The notes beneath the pieces are model-generated. The model was not told the DNA's origin. It was given only the letters and a program-made list of their open reading frames with translations, and made no database searches. Positions 35,920 to 47,407 of a DNA stretch of 64,000 nt are shown here, in pieces. Origin of the DNA: Azospirillum sp. (GTDB taxonomy: Bacteria > Pseudomonadota > Alphaproteobacteria > Azospirillales > Azospirillaceae); assembly GCA_016124535.1 (NCBI GenBank), contig WGNK01000017.1:1-64000 (forward strand), given 5' to 3'. Position numbers and translations under genes: made by a program. Every line of letters starts with the position of its first letter. The stretch's first letter is position 1.

Positions 35920-35928
35920 GGCTTACCA

Positions 35929-38522
<2,594 letters not shown>

Positions 38523-38702
38523 GTCCCGGTCATAGCGATCAAGCGGCAAGTGCCGGCGCAGCCGGTCGACCAGATCCGGGTTGGCGATGAAATTCCGGCC
38601 GAACGCGACCAGGTCGGCATGTCCCGCCGCAAGGATCGCTTCGGCCGACGCGCCGGTGAACCCGCCGGCGGCGATCAGGGTGCCGCCGAACTTCGGACGC
38701 AG
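38523..38702 (-). pseudogene. old yellow enzyme (NemA-like) 3' fragment
   Basis: About 60 codons on the minus strand match the end of alkene reductase/OYE proteins: FGGTLIAAGGFTGASAEAI, then ADLVAFGRNFIANPDLVDRL with PLDRYDRD. The rest, including the flavin and active-site parts, is missing at the right, and the usual C-terminal tail is lost. The break at about 38703 coincides with the start of the neighbouring LysR fragment. Confidence 0.75.
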
Positions 38703-38711
38703 CGCTTTGGC

Positions 38712-39374
38712 GCCGACTTCCTCGCCGCCGACCTGACCGGAAAGCTGCGGATCTGTGCGGCGGTCACCTTCGCGCGCCTCCATCTGGTGCCCCGCATCCC
38801 GGCCTTCCTGGCCCAGCATCCCGATCTGGAGATGGAGGTGGTGCTGGACGACCGGACGATCGATCTGGTCCAGGAAGGCATAGATGTCGCCCTGCGCATG
38901 GGGCGCCTGGCGGACTCGACACTGACGGCGCGGCGGATCGCCAGCGGCCGAAGCGCCGTGCTCGGCACCGGCGCCTATTTCGCGCGCCACGGTGTTCCGG
39001 CGGTGCCGGGCGATCTGGTCGCTCATCGGGCGGTGATCTGTTCCCAGCAGGGCGGCGTCTGGACCTTCCGCCGCGACGGCGCGGAGCTGGCGGTCACCGT
39101 TCGGGGACGCCTGCGCGTCACCGCCGCGGAGGGGGTGCGGGCGGCGGTCCTGGCCGACGCCGGCATCACCATCGCATCGGAATGGATGTTCGCGCCGAAA
39201 CTGGCGGATGGCACGGTCGCGGCGGTGCTGACCGATCGGGAGCTGCCCAGCGTCGATCTCTGGGCGATCTTCCCCGCGGGCCGCACCGCGACGACCAAGG
39301 CGCGGACCTTCGTCAGCTTCGTCGAGGCGGTGATGACCGCGCGTGCCGCCGCACAGCCGGGGTCAGCCGGTTAG
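38712..39374 (+). pseudogene. LysR-type regulator lacking its DNA-binding domain
   Basis: About 220 codons form the effector-binding half of a LysR regulator (LTGKLRICAAVTFARLHLVP, VVLDDRTIDLVQEGIDVALR, GITIASEWMFAPKLADGTV) and reach a natural stop. The N-terminal helix-turn-helix is absent; the reading frame upstream is unrelated sequence complementary to the OYE remnant. Most likely a 5'-deleted pseudogene; a short protein without DNA binding cannot be excluded. Confidence 0.75.
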
Positions 39375-39456
39375 GCCGAACCCCGCGCCCGCGGGTCACG
39401 CCGCCATCGAGCACCGGATCGAGACCGGCGGCCAGGCCGCGGTAGCGGGGATTCCG

Positions 39457-40332
39457 TCAGACGAATTTCCGGAACATTTTGGTCTGATCGAAGAGCTCTT
39501 CGAGGGTCTTCATGCGGTCGCGGGTTTCGTCCCAGATCAGGGTTTCGACGGCGGCGAGCAGTGCTTCGACGATGAACAGGGTCACCACCGACGAATCCCA
39601 GGCCGACGGCGCTTCGATCCGGGAATGGAAGCTGTGCGCCGCGTGCTTGGCCGCTGGCGATCCCCATTGGTCGGTGAACAGGATAAGCGTGACGCCGCGC
39701 GACGCCGCGATCTCGGCAAGCCGCAGGCTGTCGCGCTCGTAGCGCCGGATGTCGAACAGGACCAATACGTCGCCTTTTTCCATGTTCAGCAAGTAATGCG
39801 GCCACATATTGGCGTTGGTCGCCACCAGCGTGATGCCGGGCCGGATGACCTGCATGTGGGTGAACATGTAGTCGGCGAGCGCTCGCGTGATCCGGCCGCC
39901 GACGATATGAACCGCATGGTTGCGGTCGGCCAGCAACTCCGCCACCGCGTTGAAGGATTGCGGATCAATCAGGCGCAGGGTCTGGCGCATGTTTTCCATC
40001 GCCGCATCGGCGAAGCGGTTGAGGATGTGGGTATCGGGAGCATTTTCCGCCCAGGTGTTATGCTTTGTGATCGGATTGGATACGGTCTCTTCCAGTTCCG
40101 CGCGCAACGCGAGCTGAAGATCCGGAAAGCCCTTGAACCCGAGCTTTTTCGCCATGCGCACAACGGTCGGGGTGGAGACGTTCGACTGTTCGGCAATCGC
40201 CGTGATGCTGCCCAGGCCTGAGACCGGGTAGTTCTCCAGCATGGCATTGGCCAACTGGGTCTCGGCGCGCGTCAGAGACTCGAAGCGGCTGCGGATTCGC
40301 TCCGCAACCGTCAGATTGCGCGTCTGGCTCAT
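39457..40332 (-). CDS. MurR/RpiR-family transcriptional regulator
   Basis: 291 residues. An N-terminal HTH_6 domain (about 1-77; TRAETQLANAMLENYP, AEQSNVSTPTVVRMAKKLGFKGF) precedes a SIS sugar-isomerase-type domain (about 115-260; AVHIVGGRITRALADYMFTHM, GDVLVLFDIRRYERDS). Such proteins sense phosphosugars or other metabolites. It is divergent from the operon starting at 40518, with 185 bp between, and is its likely regulator. Confidence 0.9.
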   Translation of the reverse strand: MSQTRNLTVAERIRSRFESLTRAETQLANAMLENYPVSGLGSITAIAEQSNVSTPTVVRMAKKLGFKGFPDLQLALRAELEETVSNPITKHNTWAENAPDTHILNRFADAAMENMRQTLRLIDPQSFNAVAELLADRNHAVHIVGGRITRALADYMFTHMQVIRPGITLVATNANMWPHYLLNMEKGDVLVLFDIRRYERDSLRLAEIAASRGVTLILFTDQWGSPAAKHAAHSFHSRIEAPSAWDSSVVTLFIVEALLAAVETLIWDETRDRMKTLEELFDQTKMFRKFV

Positions 40333-40435
40333 GGGGTTCCGTCTCGCTCCTGGCTTACCCGCGGGTCCTTCCGAAGGCGGCGATGCCCGAATTTCCGGCA
40401 CGATGAAATATGTTTGATCATTGCACGCCGAACTG

Positions 40436-40490
40436 AAAAGATAATTTCAGAATCGCGTTGACGACCCCGACCGTTTTGAAATTTTATCTT
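40436..40490 (+). promoter_or_regulatory. candidate promoter and RpiR operator of the 40518-48553 operon
   Basis: TTGACG (40458-40463), an 18-bp spacer and TTTTAT (40482-40487) form a possible sigma70 promoter. AAAAGATAATTTCA (40436-40449) and TTGAAATTTTATCTT (40476-40490) are inverted copies differing by a 2-bp slip and bracket it, as expected of an operator pair. The area is AT-rich relative to its surroundings. Confidence 0.45.
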
Positions 40491-40517
40491 CGCATCAGGG
40501 GCGTGAGGAAAGCGACC

Positions 40518-41315
40518 ATGGCTGCTGCCAGCGGCTCCAGTCAGACCCGCCAGGATTTCGTCGAGGTGGTCAACCCGACGGGCCGAGGGCGGTTCGTCCT
40601 GGTCTGCGAGCACGCCTCCAACGCCATTCCGGCATCCTTCCGTGGTCTGGGACTCGATCCCGACTTGCTGGGCAGCCATATCGCCTGGGACCTCGGCGCG
40701 CGCGACCTGGCGCTGGCGATGTCCGCGCTGCTGGACGCGCCGTTGATCGCGCCCTGCATTTCCCGGCTGGTCTATGACTGCAATCGGACGGCTGAGGCGC
40801 CGGGCGCGGTCCCCGAAACCAGCGAAGTCTACGAGATCCCCGGCAACCAGGGTCTGTCGGACGCGCAGCGTGCCGCGCGCCGCTTGCGCTACTACCAGCC
40901 GTTCCACGACGCCATCGCCGCCGTGCTCGACGCGCGCGCGGTCGCCGGCACGGCGACGGCACTGGTCACCGTGCATTCCTTCACGCCGGTGTTCCGGGGC
41001 GTCCGGCGGATGGTGGAACTCGGCGTCCTCTATGACGCCGATGCGCGCCTAGCCGATGCCTTGGTCCCGGTGATCGCCGCCGACGGAACCTTCGACGCCC
41101 GTCGCAACCAACCCTACGCATCGGTCGACGGCGTCACCTTCACGCTGGTCGAGCACGCATTACCCCGCGGCCTGGCCAATGTCATGTTGGAGGTCCGCAA
41201 CGATCTGATCGCGGATCCGGCGGCGAGCGAGAGGGTCGCCCGCAAACTGTCGGGGGCTCTCGTGGAGGCCTATGACCGCCTGGGCCGGGCGGGCGCGGAG
41301 GAGGGGCATGCCTAA
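40518..41315 (+). CDS. N-formylglutamate amidohydrolase-family enzyme
   Basis: 265 residues. Motifs of the family are visible: RFVLVCEHASNAIPA, DLGARDLALAMS, CISRLVYDCNR, LVTVHSFTPVF and LEVRNDLI, with His and Glu residues placed for a zinc amidohydrolase. Known members release glutamate from N-formylglutamate. No hut genes are near; beside a glutamate-amine ligase it may instead hydrolyse a gamma-glutamyl amide. The next gene starts inside its end. Confidence 0.88.
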   Translation: MAAASGSSQTRQDFVEVVNPTGRGRFVLVCEHASNAIPASFRGLGLDPDLLGSHIAWDLGARDLALAMSALLDAPLIAPCISRLVYDCNRTAEAPGAVPETSEVYEIPGNQGLSDAQRAARRLRYYQPFHDAIAAVLDARAVAGTATALVTVHSFTPVFRGVRRMVELGVLYDADARLADALVPVIAADGTFDARRNQPYASVDGVTFTLVEHALPRGLANVMLEVRNDLIADPAASERVARKLSGALVEAYDRLGRAGAEEGHA

Positions 41316-41874
41316 AGTCATCATCGCCTACGTCCACACGGTCGATACCGTCAACCGCGTGGTCGGGCGGGCGGCCATGTATCTGGTTTTTGTCATGCTG
41401 GGCGTCCTGCTGTATTCGTCGTTCTCAAAGGTCTTCACGCTGCCGGCGCTGTGGACACTGGAAATGGCACAATTCCTGATGGCCGCCTATTACATCCTGG
41501 GCGGGCCGTACTCCATGCAACTGGGCGATCATGTCCGGATGGACCTGCTTTACAGCCGGTGGTCGCCGCGCAGGATGGCGTTCGCCGATTCGCTCACGTC
41601 GTTTTGCCTGGTCGCCTATCTGGTCGTGCTGCTCTACGGCGGTATTTCAAGCACGAGCTATGCCCTGGAATACAACGAGACCAGCTACTCGTCCTGGTCG
41701 CCCTACATGGCGCCGATCAAGATCATCATGACCATCGGCATCTTCCTGATGCTGTTGCAGGCGATCGCCTATTTCTTCAAGGATCTGGCCCGCGCGCGCG
41801 GAATCACGCTCGACGGCCGCCCCTTGGCCGACAATGAAGAGCCGGCAGAAGTGCCGACGGAGGTCGGCCTATGA
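41308..41874 (+). CDS. TRAP transporter small membrane subunit (DctQ-type)
   Basis: 188 residues with four membrane helices and the DctQ pattern LPALWTLEMAQFLMAAYYILGG then QLGDHVRMDLLY. It works with the large subunit and the binding protein in Na+-driven uptake of an organic acid or similar solute. It overlaps the previous gene by 8 bp and the large-subunit gene by ATGA. Confidence 0.9.
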   Translation: MPKVIIAYVHTVDTVNRVVGRAAMYLVFVMLGVLLYSSFSKVFTLPALWTLEMAQFLMAAYYILGGPYSMQLGDHVRMDLLYSRWSPRRMAFADSLTSFCLVAYLVVLLYGGISSTSYALEYNETSYSSWSPYMAPIKIIMTIGIFLMLLQAIAYFFKDLARARGITLDGRPLADNEEPAEVPTEVGL

Positions 41875-43193
41875 GCTATGAGTTGATCGCGCTGCTGATG
41901 CTGTCGTCGATGATGATCATGCTGCTCACCGGGCAGCGGATTTTCGGCGCCATCGGGTTCGTCGCGACCGTCGCCGCGCTGTTCCTGTGGGGCACCGGCG
42001 GCTCCGAAATGCCGTTCAACGCGGCGATGAAGCTGTTGAAATGGTATCCGCTGCTGACCCTGCCGATGTTTATCTACATGGGCTACATGATGTCGGAATC
42101 GCGGATCGCCGACGACCTCTACAAGATGTTCCACGTCTGGATGGGGCCGTTACCGGGCGGGCTCGCCATCGGCACCATCGGCCTGATGGTGATCATCTCG
42201 GCGATGAACGGGCTCAGCGTCGCCGGCATGGCGATCGGTGCCACCATTGCGCTGCCCGAATTGTTGCGGCGCAACTACGACAAGATCATGGTGACCGGGG
42301 TTATCCAGGCCGGAAGCTCGCTCGGAATTCTGGTACCGCCCAGCGTGGTGCTGGTGCTCTATGGCATGATCGCGCGCCAGCCGGTCGGCCAGCTTTGGCT
42401 TGCCGGCGTGTTCCCCGGATTGATGATGGCGGGACTGTTCGTCCTCTACATTGTCATCCGCTGTTATCTTCAGCCGGAGCTGGGCCCGGTGCTGCCGGAA
42501 GAAGAGCGTCGCGTCGGCTGGGGCGAGAAGTTCCGTCTGCTGAGTGCCGGCATCCTGCCGCTGGTGATTTTCCTGTCGATGACCGGGCTGTTCCTCGCCG
42601 GGTTCACCAGCCTGGTCGAGAGCTCGGCGGTCGGTGCGGTCGCCGCGACAATCGCGGCGGCGATCAAAGGACGCCTCTCGCGCGACGTCATGGAGAACAC
42701 GCTGCGCAAAACGCTGGGTGTCAGCTGCATGTTCATGTGGATCATCCTGGCTGCCCTTTGCTTCGGCGCGGTGTTCGACGGGCTGGGCGCGGTCAAGTCG
42801 ATCCAGGGTCTTTTCATCGACCAGCTCGGGCTCAGCCGGTGGGAAATCCTGATCATGATGCAGATTACCTACCTCGTGATGGGCATGTTCCTCGACGATA
42901 CCGCGATGCTGGTCATCGTGGCACCGCTCTATGTCCCGTTGGTCGGCCGCCTGGGTTTCGACCTGGTCTGGTATGGCGTGCTCTACACCATCACCTGCCA
43001 GATCGCCTATATGACGCCGCCGTTCGGCTATAACCTGTTCCTGATGCGGGCCATGGCGCCGCCGGAAATAACGCTGCCCGACATCTACCGATCGATCGTC
43101 CCGTTCGTCGGGGTCATGATCCTCGCTCTGGCGCTGGTCATCGTGTTTCCCGAGATCGCGATGTGGCTGCCCCATCACGTCTACGGCAGATGA
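41871..43193 (+). CDS. TRAP transporter large permease (DctM-type)
   Basis: 440 residues, about 12 membrane helices, full-length DctM. It shows MNGLSVAGMAIGATIALPELLRR, QAGSSLGILVPPSVVLVLYGMIA, FLDDTAMLVIVAPLYVPL and YMTPPFGYNLFLMRAM, the conserved channel-forming repeats. It forms a tripartite system with the DctQ gene before it and the binding protein after it. Confidence 0.93.
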   Translation: MSYELIALLMLSSMMIMLLTGQRIFGAIGFVATVAALFLWGTGGSEMPFNAAMKLLKWYPLLTLPMFIYMGYMMSESRIADDLYKMFHVWMGPLPGGLAIGTIGLMVIISAMNGLSVAGMAIGATIALPELLRRNYDKIMVTGVIQAGSSLGILVPPSVVLVLYGMIARQPVGQLWLAGVFPGLMMAGLFVLYIVIRCYLQPELGPVLPEEERRVGWGEKFRLLSAGILPLVIFLSMTGLFLAGFTSLVESSAVGAVAATIAAAIKGRLSRDVMENTLRKTLGVSCMFMWIILAALCFGAVFDGLGAVKSIQGLFIDQLGLSRWEILIMMQITYLVMGMFLDDTAMLVIVAPLYVPLVGRLGFDLVWYGVLYTITCQIAYMTPPFGYNLFLMRAMAPPEITLPDIYRSIVPFVGVMILALALVIVFPEIAMWLPHHVYGR

Positions 43194-43378
43194 CCGCGTG
43201 GCCACCGGAAACAGTCAAGGGGAATAAGAGTATTGGGGAGATGACCACCCGCGAATGCAAAGGCAAGAAAGCACGTTTGACAACGGCGGCGACCCTAACG
43301 ATCGTCCGCGACGCCCGCCGAAATTGCGAGTTCACTCACTTTTTTGGTTCGAACAACACCAAGAGGAGGAAAAGGCAA

Positions 43379-44440
43379 ATGACCAACAGACGTGACTTTG
43401 TAAAAAGGGCTGGTTTGGCGACCGTTGGCGCGGTCGGTGCGGCGACGCTGGCAGCGCCCTACGTGAAGGCGGCGAATGCGCCGATCAAGTGGCGCCTGCA
43501 GACCTACGCCGGTCCGGCGCTGGCCGAGCACGTGATCAAGCCGTCGATCGATCAGTTCAACAAGGTCGCCAATGGCGAAATGGTGATCGAGCTTTACACC
43601 GCCGACCAGTTGGTGCCAACCGGCGAGCTGTTCCGCGCCATGCAGAACGGCACCATCGACGCGGTGCAGAGCGACGACGACTCGATCGCGGCGCCGGTGG
43701 ACGTGTCGGTGTTCGGCGGTTACTTCCCGTTCGCCACCCGCTATTCGCTGGACGTCCCGGCATTGTTCCACAAGTGGGGCCTGAACGAAATCTGGCAGGA
43801 GGCTTATGGCGAGGTCAAAGGCGTCAAGTGGCTGAGTGCAGGGTCGTGGGATCCCTGCAACTTCAACACCCGCAAGCCGATCCGCAGCCTGGCCGACCTG
43901 AAGGGGCTGCGGGTCTTCACCTTCCCGACCGCAGGCAAATTTCTGGCCCGGTTCGGCGTCGTCCCGGTCACCTTGCCCTACGAGGATGCCCAGGTCGCGG
44001 TGCAGACCGGCGAGCTGGACGGTATTGCCTGGTCGGGCATCACCGAAGACTACACCGTCGGTTGGGCGGATGTCACCAAGTACTTCCTGACCAACAATAT
44101 CTCCGGTGCTTGGATCGGGTCGTACTTCGCCAATGAAGAGCGGTGGAATGCGCTGCCCGAGCATCTGAAGGCCTTGTTCAACCTGTGCATGGACAGTTCT
44201 CACTACTATCGTCAGCATTGGTATTGGTCCGGCGAGGCTAACCTGCGCGTCAACGGCAAGAAGATGGAGCTGACCACCATTCCCGATGAGGAATGGGCGA
44301 CCGTGGAGGCCGAAGCGCACAAGTTCTGGGATGAAATCGCCGCCACCAGCCCGCGTGCCAAGAAGGTCATCGATATCTTCAAGGCATACAACGCGACCAT
44401 GGTTGCGGCCGGCCCGCCGTACCGGTACGGCAAGGCCTGA
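43379..44440 (+). CDS. TRAP transporter substrate-binding protein (DctP-type)
   Basis: 353 residues with a Tat-like leader NRRDFVKRAGLATVG and strong AGAGGA ribosome site. The DctP fold is visible: IKWRLQTYAGPALAEH, GTIDAVQSDDDS, LADLKGLRVFTFPTAGKFLARFG (start of the ligand lid), VAVQTGELDGIAWSG. It captures the substrate in the periplasm. The 185-bp gap before it shows no gene. A strong hairpin follows, which may give it higher mRNA stability. Confidence 0.92.
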   Translation: MTNRRDFVKRAGLATVGAVGAATLAAPYVKAANAPIKWRLQTYAGPALAEHVIKPSIDQFNKVANGEMVIELYTADQLVPTGELFRAMQNGTIDAVQSDDDSIAAPVDVSVFGGYFPFATRYSLDVPALFHKWGLNEIWQEAYGEVKGVKWLSAGSWDPCNFNTRKPIRSLADLKGLRVFTFPTAGKFLARFGVVPVTLPYEDAQVAVQTGELDGIAWSGITEDYTVGWADVTKYFLTNNISGAWIGSYFANEERWNALPEHLKALFNLCMDSSHYYRQHWYWSGEANLRVNGKKMELTTIPDEEWATVEAEAHKFWDEIAATSPRAKKVIDIFKAYNATMVAAGPPYRYGKA

Positions 44441-44517
44441 CCGAGGCCTTCCCCGGATCGCCGCCGATGGGCTTCGGCCCCTTGGGCGCAGGTTTGGGGG
44501 AAGCGGGCGGACACGCT

Positions 44518-44548
44518 AGCCCCCCGGGAGCAACGCCTCCCGGGGGCT
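44518..44548 (+). terminator. strong hairpin after the TRAP binding-protein gene
   Basis: A GC-rich stem of about 12 bp with one bulged C (44518-44530 with 44537-44548) lies 77 bp after the stop. There is no T tract, so partial termination or 3'-end protection is more likely than full termination. Confidence 0.5.
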
Positions 44549-44624
44549 GTGTCGTTGGGGGATGGTGCCGGCGGGGGTGCGCCCAGCCGACGTCCGGAAA
44601 AGAATGGATTGAAGGCGGGATGCG

Positions 44625-45992
44625 ATGGCAGGCAAGTTGACACTCGAGGAGCTGCGGCAGGCGGTTCAGGCCGGCGAGATCGACACCGTGATCGCGGCCC
44701 AGGTCGACATGCAGGGCCGGTTGATGGGCAAGCGCTTTCAGGCGCAGTATTTCGTGGACCACGCCTGGAAAGAGACCCACAGCTGCAACTACCTGTTGAC
44801 CGTCGATATGGAGATGACCCCGGTCGAGGGCTACCAGGCGGCGAGCTGGGCCAGTGGCTATGGCGATTACGCCATGGTGCCCGATCTCTCGACGCTGCGC
44901 CGGGTGCCCTGGCTGGACGGGACCGCGCTGGTGCTGTGCGATGTCATGGACCACCACAAACACCACGATGTCGCCCATTCGCCGCGGGCGCTGCTGAAGC
45001 GCCAGGTCGCCCGCCTCAAGGCGATGGGCTTGACCGCAATGATGGCGACCGAGCTGGAATTCTACCTGTTCCAGGAAAGCTACCAGGCGGCCCGCGAAAA
45101 GGGCTTTCGCGACCTGACGCCGATCAGCGGCTACAATGAGGACTACCACATCTTCCAGACCACCAAGGAAGAAGAGGTGATGCGCGCGATCCGCAACGGC
45201 CTGCAAGCCGCCGACGTGCCGGTGGAAAATTCCAAGGGCGAGGCCGACGCCGGTCAGGAAGAGATCAATGTCCGCTACACCGATGCGCTGACCATGGCCG
45301 ACCGCCATTCGATCGTGAAGAATGCGTGCAAGGAAATCGCCTGGCTGAAGGGCCGCACCGTCAGCTTCATGGCGAAATGGAACTACGCCTACGCCGGCAG
45401 CTCGTCGCACATCCACCAGTCGCTGTGGACGCAGGATGGCCAGCCGGTCTTCTTCGATGCGGCGGCCGAGCACGGCATGTCGGAAACCATGCGCCACTAC
45501 CTGGCGGGGCTGCTCGCCCATTCCAGCGAGATCACCTGTTTCCTGGCGCCCTCGATCAACTCCTACAAGCGTTTCATGGCCGGCACCTTCGCGCCGACCA
45601 AGGCGGTGTGGTCGATGGACAACCGGACCGCCGGCTATCGCATTTGTGGTGCCGACACCGCTTCGGTGCGCGTCGAATGCCGGATCGGCGGCGCCGACCT
45701 CAATCCATACCTGGCGCTCGCGGCGCAGATCGCCGCCGGCCTGGCCGGCATCGAGAACAAGCTGGCTCTCGAACCCGCCTTCGTCGGCGACGCCTACCAC
45801 GGCAGCAACGTACGCGAAATTCCGACCACCTTGCGCGCCGCCGCCGCGGCTCTGGACGGGTCGGCGATGCTGCGGGCGGCTTTTGGCGAAGAGGTCGTCG
45901 ACCACTACGTCCATGCCGCCAACTGGGAGCAGTTCGAATACGACCGCCGCGTCACCGACTGGGAGGTGAAACGCGGCTTCGAACGGGCATAA
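44625..45992 (+). CDS. glutamine-synthetase-family ligase (gamma-glutamylamide synthetase-like)
   Basis: 455 residues, glutamine synthetase fold. It shows YGDYAMVPDLSTLRRVPW, catalytic-site TELEFYLFQ, GQEEINVRY, KWNYAYAGSSSHIHQSLW and the NRTAGYRICG and VECRIGGADLNPYLALAA motifs. It is closer to amine-specific GlnT/PuuA/IpuC-type enzymes than to assimilatory GlnA: there is no C-terminal adenylylation tyrosine motif, and it lies in a catabolic operon. It probably joins glutamate to an amine with ATP. Confidence 0.85.
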   Translation: MAGKLTLEELRQAVQAGEIDTVIAAQVDMQGRLMGKRFQAQYFVDHAWKETHSCNYLLTVDMEMTPVEGYQAASWASGYGDYAMVPDLSTLRRVPWLDGTALVLCDVMDHHKHHDVAHSPRALLKRQVARLKAMGLTAMMATELEFYLFQESYQAAREKGFRDLTPISGYNEDYHIFQTTKEEEVMRAIRNGLQAADVPVENSKGEADAGQEEINVRYTDALTMADRHSIVKNACKEIAWLKGRTVSFMAKWNYAYAGSSSHIHQSLWTQDGQPVFFDAAAEHGMSETMRHYLAGLLAHSSEITCFLAPSINSYKRFMAGTFAPTKAVWSMDNRTAGYRICGADTASVRVECRIGGADLNPYLALAAQIAAGLAGIENKLALEPAFVGDAYHGSNVREIPTTLRAAAAALDGSAMLRAAFGEEVVDHYVHAANWEQFEYDRRVTDWEVKRGFERA

Positions 45993-46018
45993 CGCATCCT
46001 GACCAACGGGCCCTCGCC

Positions 46019-47401
46019 ATGACGACGCTGCAATGCATCTCCCCGATCGACGGTTCGGTCTTCGCTGAACGTCCGCTACTCACTCCGGACGCCGCGCGCG
46101 CGGCGATCGAGCGCGCCCGCGCCGCCCAACCCGCCTGGGCGGCGCTGCCGCTCGCCGAGCGCATCCGGCTGGTTCGCGCCGGGGCAGCCCGGCTGGGCGC
46201 CATGAACGACGAGATCGTGCCGGAACTGGCCTGGATGATGGGCCGCCCGGTGCGCTACGGCGGCGAGTTCCGCGGCGTCAACGAGCGCGTCAGCTATATG
46301 GCCGGGATCGCCGCGGACTCACTGCAGCCGCTGGTGGTCGAGGATAGCCCGGCCTTCGAACGGCGCATCCTGCGCGAGCCCCACGGTGTCGTGGCAGTGA
46401 TCGCGCCGTGGAACTATCCCTATCTCACCGCGATCAACACGGTGGCGCCGGCCCTGATCGCCGGCAACGCGGTGGTGCTCAAGCACGCGACCCAGACGCT
46501 GCTGGTCGGCGAGCGCATGGTGCGCGCCTTCGTCGAGGCCGGGGTGCCGGCGGCGGTGTTCCAGAACCTGTTCCTCGACCACGGCACCACGGAAGCGCTG
46601 ATCGCCGAGGGCCGGTTCGATTTCATCAATTTCACCGGCTCAGTCGGCGGCGGACGCGCGGTGGAGCGCGCGGCTGCCGGCACCTTTACGCCCCTGGGCC
46701 TGGAACTGGGCGGCAAGGATCCGGGCTATGTGATGGAGGATACCAACCTGGACGCGGCGGTCGATGTCCTGATCGACGGTGCGATGTACAACTCGGGCCA
46801 GTGCTGCTGCGGCATCGAACGGATCTATGTAATCGAACCCCTGTTCGACGCTTTCGTCACCAAGGCGGTGGCCGTGGTGTCGGGCTATAAATTGGGCAAT
46901 CCGTTGGAGCCGGACACCACCCTCGGACCGATGGCCAACAAGCGCTTCGCCGACGAGGCGCGCGCCCAGGTCGCCGAGGCGGTCGCGGCCGGCGCCAGGG
47001 CTCTGGTCGACAAGGGCCTGTTTCCGGCCGACGATGGGCAGGGCAGCTATCTGGCGCCGCAAATTCTGGTCGATGTCGACCACGGCATGCGGGTGATGCG
47101 CGACGAGACCTTCGCGCCGGTGGTCGGCATCATGCCGGTCAAGGACGACGAGCAGGCGATCCGCCTGATGAACGACAGCGCGTTCGGCCTGACCGCGTCG
47201 TTATGGACCAACGACCCGGCACGCGCCGCCGCGATCGGCGCGCGCCTGGACACCGGCACCGTATTCATGAACCGTGCCGACTACTTGGATCCGGCGCTGT
47301 GCTGGACCGGCCGCAAGGCGACCGGCCGCGGCGGCGCGCTCTCGGTTATCGGGTTCCACAATCTGACCCGCCCGAAATCCTACCATCTGAAGAAAGCGTG
47401 A
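46019..47401 (+). CDS. NAD(P)-dependent aldehyde dehydrogenase
   Basis: 460 residues. It has the usual APWNYPYLTAINTVAPAL segment with the cofactor Asn, FINFTGSVGGGRAV, the general base Glu in LGLELGGKDP and the nucleophile Cys in NSGQCCCGIERIYV. The ending lacks the longer tail of some ALDHs. It starts 26 bp after the ligase gene and would oxidise an aldehyde made by the alcohol dehydrogenase encoded next. Confidence 0.93.
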   Translation: MTTLQCISPIDGSVFAERPLLTPDAARAAIERARAAQPAWAALPLAERIRLVRAGAARLGAMNDEIVPELAWMMGRPVRYGGEFRGVNERVSYMAGIAADSLQPLVVEDSPAFERRILREPHGVVAVIAPWNYPYLTAINTVAPALIAGNAVVLKHATQTLLVGERMVRAFVEAGVPAAVFQNLFLDHGTTEALIAEGRFDFINFTGSVGGGRAVERAAAGTFTPLGLELGGKDPGYVMEDTNLDAAVDVLIDGAMYNSGQCCCGIERIYVIEPLFDAFVTKAVAVVSGYKLGNPLEPDTTLGPMANKRFADEARAQVAEAVAAGARALVDKGLFPADDGQGSYLAPQILVDVDHGMRVMRDETFAPVVGIMPVKDDEQAIRLMNDSAFGLTASLWTNDPARAAAIGARLDTGTVFMNRADYLDPALCWTGRKATGRGGALSVIGFHNLTRPKSYHLKKA

Positions 47402-47407
47402 CCCGCG

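Noticed and set aside
35718..35928. Small Cys-containing peptide gene after nosX
   Set aside because: No start with a ribosome site and no family similarity; it reads as non-coding sequence between convergent genes.
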